DNA of 64,000 nucleotides, taken from the NCBI GenBank assembly GCA_964532485.1, contig CAZHKE010000001.1, positions 62,001 to 126,000 of the forward strand. The letters are read 5' to 3'. Below the pieces are notes generated by a model. The model did not search any database. It was not told the DNA's origin and was given only the letters and a program-made list of their open reading frames with translations. The position numbers and the translations under genes are program-made. Within the stretch, counting starts at the first letter, position 1, and each line of letters opens with the position of its first letter. Source of the DNA: DATBSK01 sp964532485 (GTDB lineage Bacteria; Actinomycetota; Acidimicrobiia; IMCC26256; PALSA-555). Positions 60,889-64,000 of the stretch are shown here, piece after piece.

Positions 60889-60926
60889 TGCGTCCGTCAC
60901 CCGCGCATTCCGGGGTGAGAGACGCA
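60889..60926. repeat. Intergenic palindrome family A, copy 3 (reverse)
   Basis: Stem TGCGTCCGTCACCC / GGGTGAGAGACGCA (two mismatches), loop GCGCATTCCG, which reversed is CGGAATGCGC, the loop of the other copies. Placed between the aldehyde and alcohol dehydrogenase genes. Confidence 0.7.
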
Positions 60927-60942
60927 GGTCGGGAGGAACTGC

Positions 60943-62058
60943 ATGAAAGCGCTGGTGTACGACGGGGAGAAGGCGGCGATCCGCGGCGACGTCGACGTGC
61001 GCCCGCCCGGGCCTACCGAGGTCGAGGTGCGGGTCACCAACGCCGGGCTGTGCCACAGCGACCTGAGCGTCCTCGACGGGACGATCCCGTGGCCGCCCCC
61101 GGCCGTGCTCGGCCACGAGGGCGCGGGCGTGGTCGACGCCGTCGGCGAGGCCGTCACCAACGTCGCGCCGGGTGACCACGTGGTGCTGCACACACTGGCG
61201 TTCTGCGGCGCGTGCAAGTGGTGCGAGACCGGCCGCCCCGCCTACTGCCGCAAGAGCATCGCCAACGCGAGCCAGCCCTTCACCGTCGCCGGCGAAGCGG
61301 CGTGGAACTTCGCCGCCACCTCGTGCCTGTCGGAGCACACGGTCGTGCAGTCCGTGCAGTGCGTCAAGATCGACCCCGACATCGACCTGTCCGTCGCCTG
61401 CCTCATCGGCTGCGGTGTGCTGACGGGCATCGGCTCGGTGTGGAACCGCACCGAGCTCGGCCTCGGCGACACGTGCGTCGTGTTCGGCGTCGGCGGCGTG
61501 GGCCTCAACGTGATCCAGGCCGCGAAGGTGAAGGGGGCGGCGCGGATCATCGCGGTCGACACGGTGGCCGACAAGGAGCGGGCGGCCCGCGCGTTCGGTG
61601 CCACCGACTTCATCGTGGCAGGTGACGGCGTCGACGTCGTCGCGCAGGTGCGGGAGTGGTTCCCCACCGAGATCGCCAACGTCGTCGGCTCGTTCGGCGA
61701 GGGTGGCGTCGACTACGCGTTCGACTGCGTCGGCCACCCGGCGATCCTCGGCCAGTGCCTCGAGATGCTCGACTGGGGCGGCCACGCCGTCGCCGTCGGT
61801 GTGCCCGCCCCGACGGCGACCGTCGACGCCCGCATCACGAACTTCACCCACGTCGAGCGCACGCTCACCGGCTCGCGCGCCGGCTCGCACCGACCGCACT
61901 GGGACATCCCGCTCATCGTCGACGCGTACCAGCGGGGGCTCATCAAGCTCGACGAGCTGGTCAGCGAACGCTACGCCTTCGACGACTGGGAGAGCGCCGT
62001 GCATGACCTGCACGAGGGCAAGCTCGCACGCGGGGTGCTGGACATCTCGACGCCGTGA
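60943..62058 (+). CDS. Zn-dependent alcohol dehydrogenase (class III-like)
   Basis: 371 residues. Catalytic zinc: NAGLCHSDLSV, LGHEGAG, and the later IGCGVLTG. Structural zinc: FCGACKWCETGRPAYC. Cofactor: VFGVGGVGLNVIQAAK, with an Asp-bearing strand (IIAVD) for NAD. The pattern agrees with NDMA-type or formaldehyde-dehydrogenase-like enzymes of actinobacteria. Its GTGA overlap with the hotdog gene shows co-translation. Confidence 0.89.
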   Translation: MKALVYDGEKAAIRGDVDVRPPGPTEVEVRVTNAGLCHSDLSVLDGTIPWPPPAVLGHEGAGVVDAVGEAVTNVAPGDHVVLHTLAFCGACKWCETGRPAYCRKSIANASQPFTVAGEAAWNFAATSCLSEHTVVQSVQCVKIDPDIDLSVACLIGCGVLTGIGSVWNRTELGLGDTCVVFGVGGVGLNVIQAAKVKGAARIIAVDTVADKERAARAFGATDFIVAGDGVDVVAQVREWFPTEIANVVGSFGEGGVDYAFDCVGHPAILGQCLEMLDWGGHAVAVGVPAPTATVDARITNFTHVERTLTGSRAGSHRPHWDIPLIVDAYQRGLIKLDELVSERYAFDDWESAVHDLHEGKLARGVLDISTP

Positions 62059-62807
62059 GCGCGACCGACCCCGTCGCCATCGAGCGACGGTTCCGTGGCC
62101 CCGACGACTCGGGACAGGGCGGCTACACGTGCGGCCTCGTGGCCGCGGTCCTGGGCAACCCGGCCGAGGTGCGCCTGCGGCGCCCGCCCCCGCTCGAGCG
62201 CTCCCTCACGAGGGTGCGCACCGCTGAGGGCGTGGAGCTGCGCGACGGCGAAGACGTCGTCGCCGAGGGACGGCCGATCGGCGCGCTCGAGGTCGAGCTG
62301 CCGCCGCGGGTCGGGGACGACGGGGCCGACGCCGGCACGGTCGGCGGCCTCGAGTGGGCGACGACGCCGGGCGCGCACCCGTTCCCCCGGTGCTTCGGCT
62401 GTGGGCCCGAACGCGAACCCGGCGACGCGCTGCGGATCTTCGCGGGCCCGGTCCCCGGGCGCGACGGCGTGTACGCGGCGACCTGGACGCCCGACGCGTC
62501 CCTCGGGTCCGATGACGACGGTGGCGCGGTGGACGAGGTGTTCGTGTGGGCGGCACTCGACTGCCCGACGTCCGCGCCCGTGGTCCCGACCCTCGCCGAC
62601 GGTCAGGCCGTCGTCCTCGGCACGATGGCCGCGGAGATCAGGGTCCGCCCGCGCGTCGGCACGCGGCACGTGATCATGAGCTGGCTGGCCGAGCGCACCG
62701 ACCGGGTCGCGCAGGCCATCGCGGTGCTCCACGCGGGCGACGAGCCGATCGCCGTCGCGCGGGGAACGTGGGTGCACGTCGATCGAGAGCGCTTCGGAGG
62801 GGGATGA
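62055..62807 (+). CDS. Hotdog-fold thioesterase-like protein
   Basis: 250 residues from a GTG. The first 100 residues resemble one hotdog half, then PRCFGCGPEREPGDALRIF (the FxCGPxNPxGL motif of PaaI-type proteins) opens the second. AALDCPTSAPVV and AVVLGTMAAEIRVRP follow. A double-hotdog in one chain is likely. It may hydrolyse an acyl-CoA made by the preceding dehydrogenases. Confidence 0.75.
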   Translation: MSATDPVAIERRFRGPDDSGQGGYTCGLVAAVLGNPAEVRLRRPPPLERSLTRVRTAEGVELRDGEDVVAEGRPIGALEVELPPRVGDDGADAGTVGGLEWATTPGAHPFPRCFGCGPEREPGDALRIFAGPVPGRDGVYAATWTPDASLGSDDDGGAVDEVFVWAALDCPTSAPVVPTLADGQAVVLGTMAAEIRVRPRVGTRHVIMSWLAERTDRVAQAIAVLHAGDEPIAVARGTWVHVDRERFGGG

Positions 62808-62808
62808 G

Positions 62809-63735
62809 ATGGGACTGCCCGAGGACGTGAAGGAGCTCGGCGCGAAGGTCCGCAACTGGGGCCGGTGGGGCGACGACGACGAGCTCGGCACGCTCAACCT
62901 GATCACCGACGACGTGGTGCGGTCAGCGGCCCAGGAGATCAAGAGCGGTCGGCGGCTCGCGCTCGGGATCCCGATGGACGAGCAGGGCCCACAGACCGGC
63001 GCGATCCCGGGCCGCGACAACCCGGTGCACGAGATGATCATGGTCGACACGCCGCTCACGGGTGACCCGTCGCAGTTCACGACGAGCGACGACAAGATCG
63101 CGATGGGGTTGCAGTCGGCGACGCACTGGGACGCGCTCGCGCACGTCAGCTACGAGGGCAAGCTCTACAACGGCGTCGACTCGAGCGTCATCACCGAGGC
63201 CGGCGCGGCGAGGATGGGCATCGACAAGGTGCGCACCATCGTCGGGCGCGGCGTGCTGCTGGACGTGCCGAAGGCGATGGGCGTCGACCGCGTCGAAGGC
63301 GGGCAGGCGCTCACCGCAGCCGACCTCGACGCCGCCTGCGAGGCGGGCAGGGTCGACGTGCGGGCGGGCGACATCGTGCTGCTGCGGACCGGCCACATCA
63401 AGTGGTTCCTCGAGGGCGACCGCGAGCGCTACGGCGTCCCCGCACCGGGACCGTCGCTGCAGACGGTGGAGTGGTTCCGCTCGCACGACGTGGCCGCGGT
63501 GGCGACCGACAACATCACGTTCGAGGTGTACCCGTGCGAGCGCGAGGACGCGATGCTGCCCGTGCACCTCCTCCACCTCGTCGACATGGGCATGACCCAG
63601 GGCCAGAACTGGAACCTCGAGGACCTGGCCGAGGCGTGCGCCGACGACGGTCGCTACTCGTTCTTCCTCGACGCGTCCCCGATGCCGGTGACCGGTGCCG
63701 TCGGCAGCCCGGTCAACCCGATCGTCGTCAAGTAG
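62809..63735 (+). CDS. Cyclase family protein (kynurenine formamidase-like)
   Basis: 308 residues. The metal motif HxxxDxxxH-like TATHWDALAH is present as SATHWDALAHVSYEGKLYNG. WGDDDELGTLNLIT at the start and GDIVLLRTGHIKW, AVATDNITFEV later are typical of PF04199 members, which hydrolyse formyl-amides or lactones. It lies one base after the hotdog stop, so it is part of the same operon. Confidence 0.85.
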   Translation: MGLPEDVKELGAKVRNWGRWGDDDELGTLNLITDDVVRSAAQEIKSGRRLALGIPMDEQGPQTGAIPGRDNPVHEMIMVDTPLTGDPSQFTTSDDKIAMGLQSATHWDALAHVSYEGKLYNGVDSSVITEAGAARMGIDKVRTIVGRGVLLDVPKAMGVDRVEGGQALTAADLDAACEAGRVDVRAGDIVLLRTGHIKWFLEGDRERYGVPAPGPSLQTVEWFRSHDVAAVATDNITFEVYPCEREDAMLPVHLLHLVDMGMTQGQNWNLEDLAEACADDGRYSFFLDASPMPVTGAVGSPVNPIVVK

Positions 63736-63842
63736 CGGGGTGGGGGGCGCCGGCCCGATCGCGCGCCGCCTCGCGCTCGTCACCGGCGCGTCGTCATCTC
63801 GGGGACGGCGGTCCAGAGGGTCGGGGATAGGGTCCTCACTCG

Positions 63843-64000
63843 ATGAGTCGCTTCGACGATCGCGTGGTGGTCGTGACGGGTGCCGCATCGGGCATCGGTC
63901 GCGCGACGGCAGCCCGATTCGGCGACGAGGGCGGAGTCGTCGCCTGCCTCGACATCGACGAGAGCGGCGCGTCGGCCACCGCGCAGGCGATCACCGAGGC
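63843..64000 (+). CDS. SDR-family oxidoreductase (partial, runs off the window)
   Basis: 52 codons from ATG 63843. FDDRVVVVTGAASGIGRATAAR is the cofactor loop and CLDIDESG the Asp-ending strand, so NAD preference is likely. The catalytic part lies beyond the window. TAGGGT nine bases upstream is a promoter candidate. The 107-base space after the cyclase gene holds no other feature I can see. Confidence 0.8.
   Translation, partial: MSRFDDRVVVVTGAASGIGRATAARFGDEGGVVACLDIDESGASATAQAITE

Noticed and set aside
1..64000. CRISPR array, phage or transposon genes as the hidden system
   Set aside because: No regularly spaced repeats, Cas, integrase, transposase or phage structural motifs are visible in any frame.

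Overview
The window is high-GC actinobacterial DNA, packed with genes and with no gap longer than about 150 bases. Three F420-dependent (LLM-class) oxidoreductases, many GTG starts, and leaderless promoters (a TANNNT box 6-8 bases before the start codon, seen at about ten genes) point to an actinomycete-related lineage. The absence of mce genes and the general gene mix make Acidimicrobiia my best guess (inference only). I see no rRNA, tRNA, CRISPR array or insertion sequence.

The theme is CoA-dependent breakdown of sterol- or isoprenoid-like lipids. Five AMP-binding acyl-CoA ligases (3678, 5305, 13054, 22830, 53527), an acyl-CoA dehydrogenase, two crotonase-fold proteins, a FadA5-like steroid thiolase (19914), an Ltp-type thiolase fold with its DUF35 partner (29472/30665), an alpha-methylacyl-CoA racemase-like protein (18009), a CYP125/124/142-like P450 (10325), a KshA-like Rieske oxygenase (26902), seven SDRs, several hotdog thioesterases and several esterases fit this. 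The substrate is not shown by sequence alone.

Layout: 0-13 kb holds an esterase, an LLM enzyme, an MFS pump and two ligases on the minus strand, then a plus-strand operon (two paired SDRs, CoA transferase, AhpD-like protein, P450, degenerate SDR, SDR). 13-16 kb is a minus operon that starts with two tiny desulforedoxin-like proteins and runs into a crotonase and a ligase. 16-26.8 kb holds phosphotransferase, racemase, thioesterases, FadA5-like thiolase, hydrolases, ligase, LLM enzyme and acyl-CoA dehydrogenase. 26.9-31.1 kb is the KshA-like / methyltransferase / TetR / Ltp / DUF35 operon, behind a perfect 18-bp palindrome. 31.6-37.6 kb is a minus-strand operon with a second Rieske oxygenase, zinc alcohol dehydrogenase, SDR (plus an SDR remnant), two ferredoxin-like-barrel proteins and a TerB-like/Coq4-like fusion: the most novel-looking set. 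37.7-44.4 kb is a compact Liv-type ABC importer (two binding proteins, fused permease, fused ATPase). 44.4-53.5 kb holds an MFS protein, SDR, a questin-oxidase-like protein under a MerR-type promoter, and an operon of esterase, LLM enzyme, amidohydrolase and two M24 proteins. 53.5-64 kb holds a ligase, a secreted protein flanked by a 54-bp exact direct repeat, a third binding protein, a D-aminoacylase-like hydrolase, aldehyde and alcohol dehydrogenases, a hotdog protein, a cyclase and a truncated SDR.

Shared regulation is visible. CTGACG-N3-CGTCAG occurs at three promoters (19854, 37642, 53482), and a KstR-like TGAAAC-N2-GTTCCA box precedes both Liv binding-protein genes. Two families of intergenic palindromes recur (7953/16741/60889 and 5260/7080/17967).
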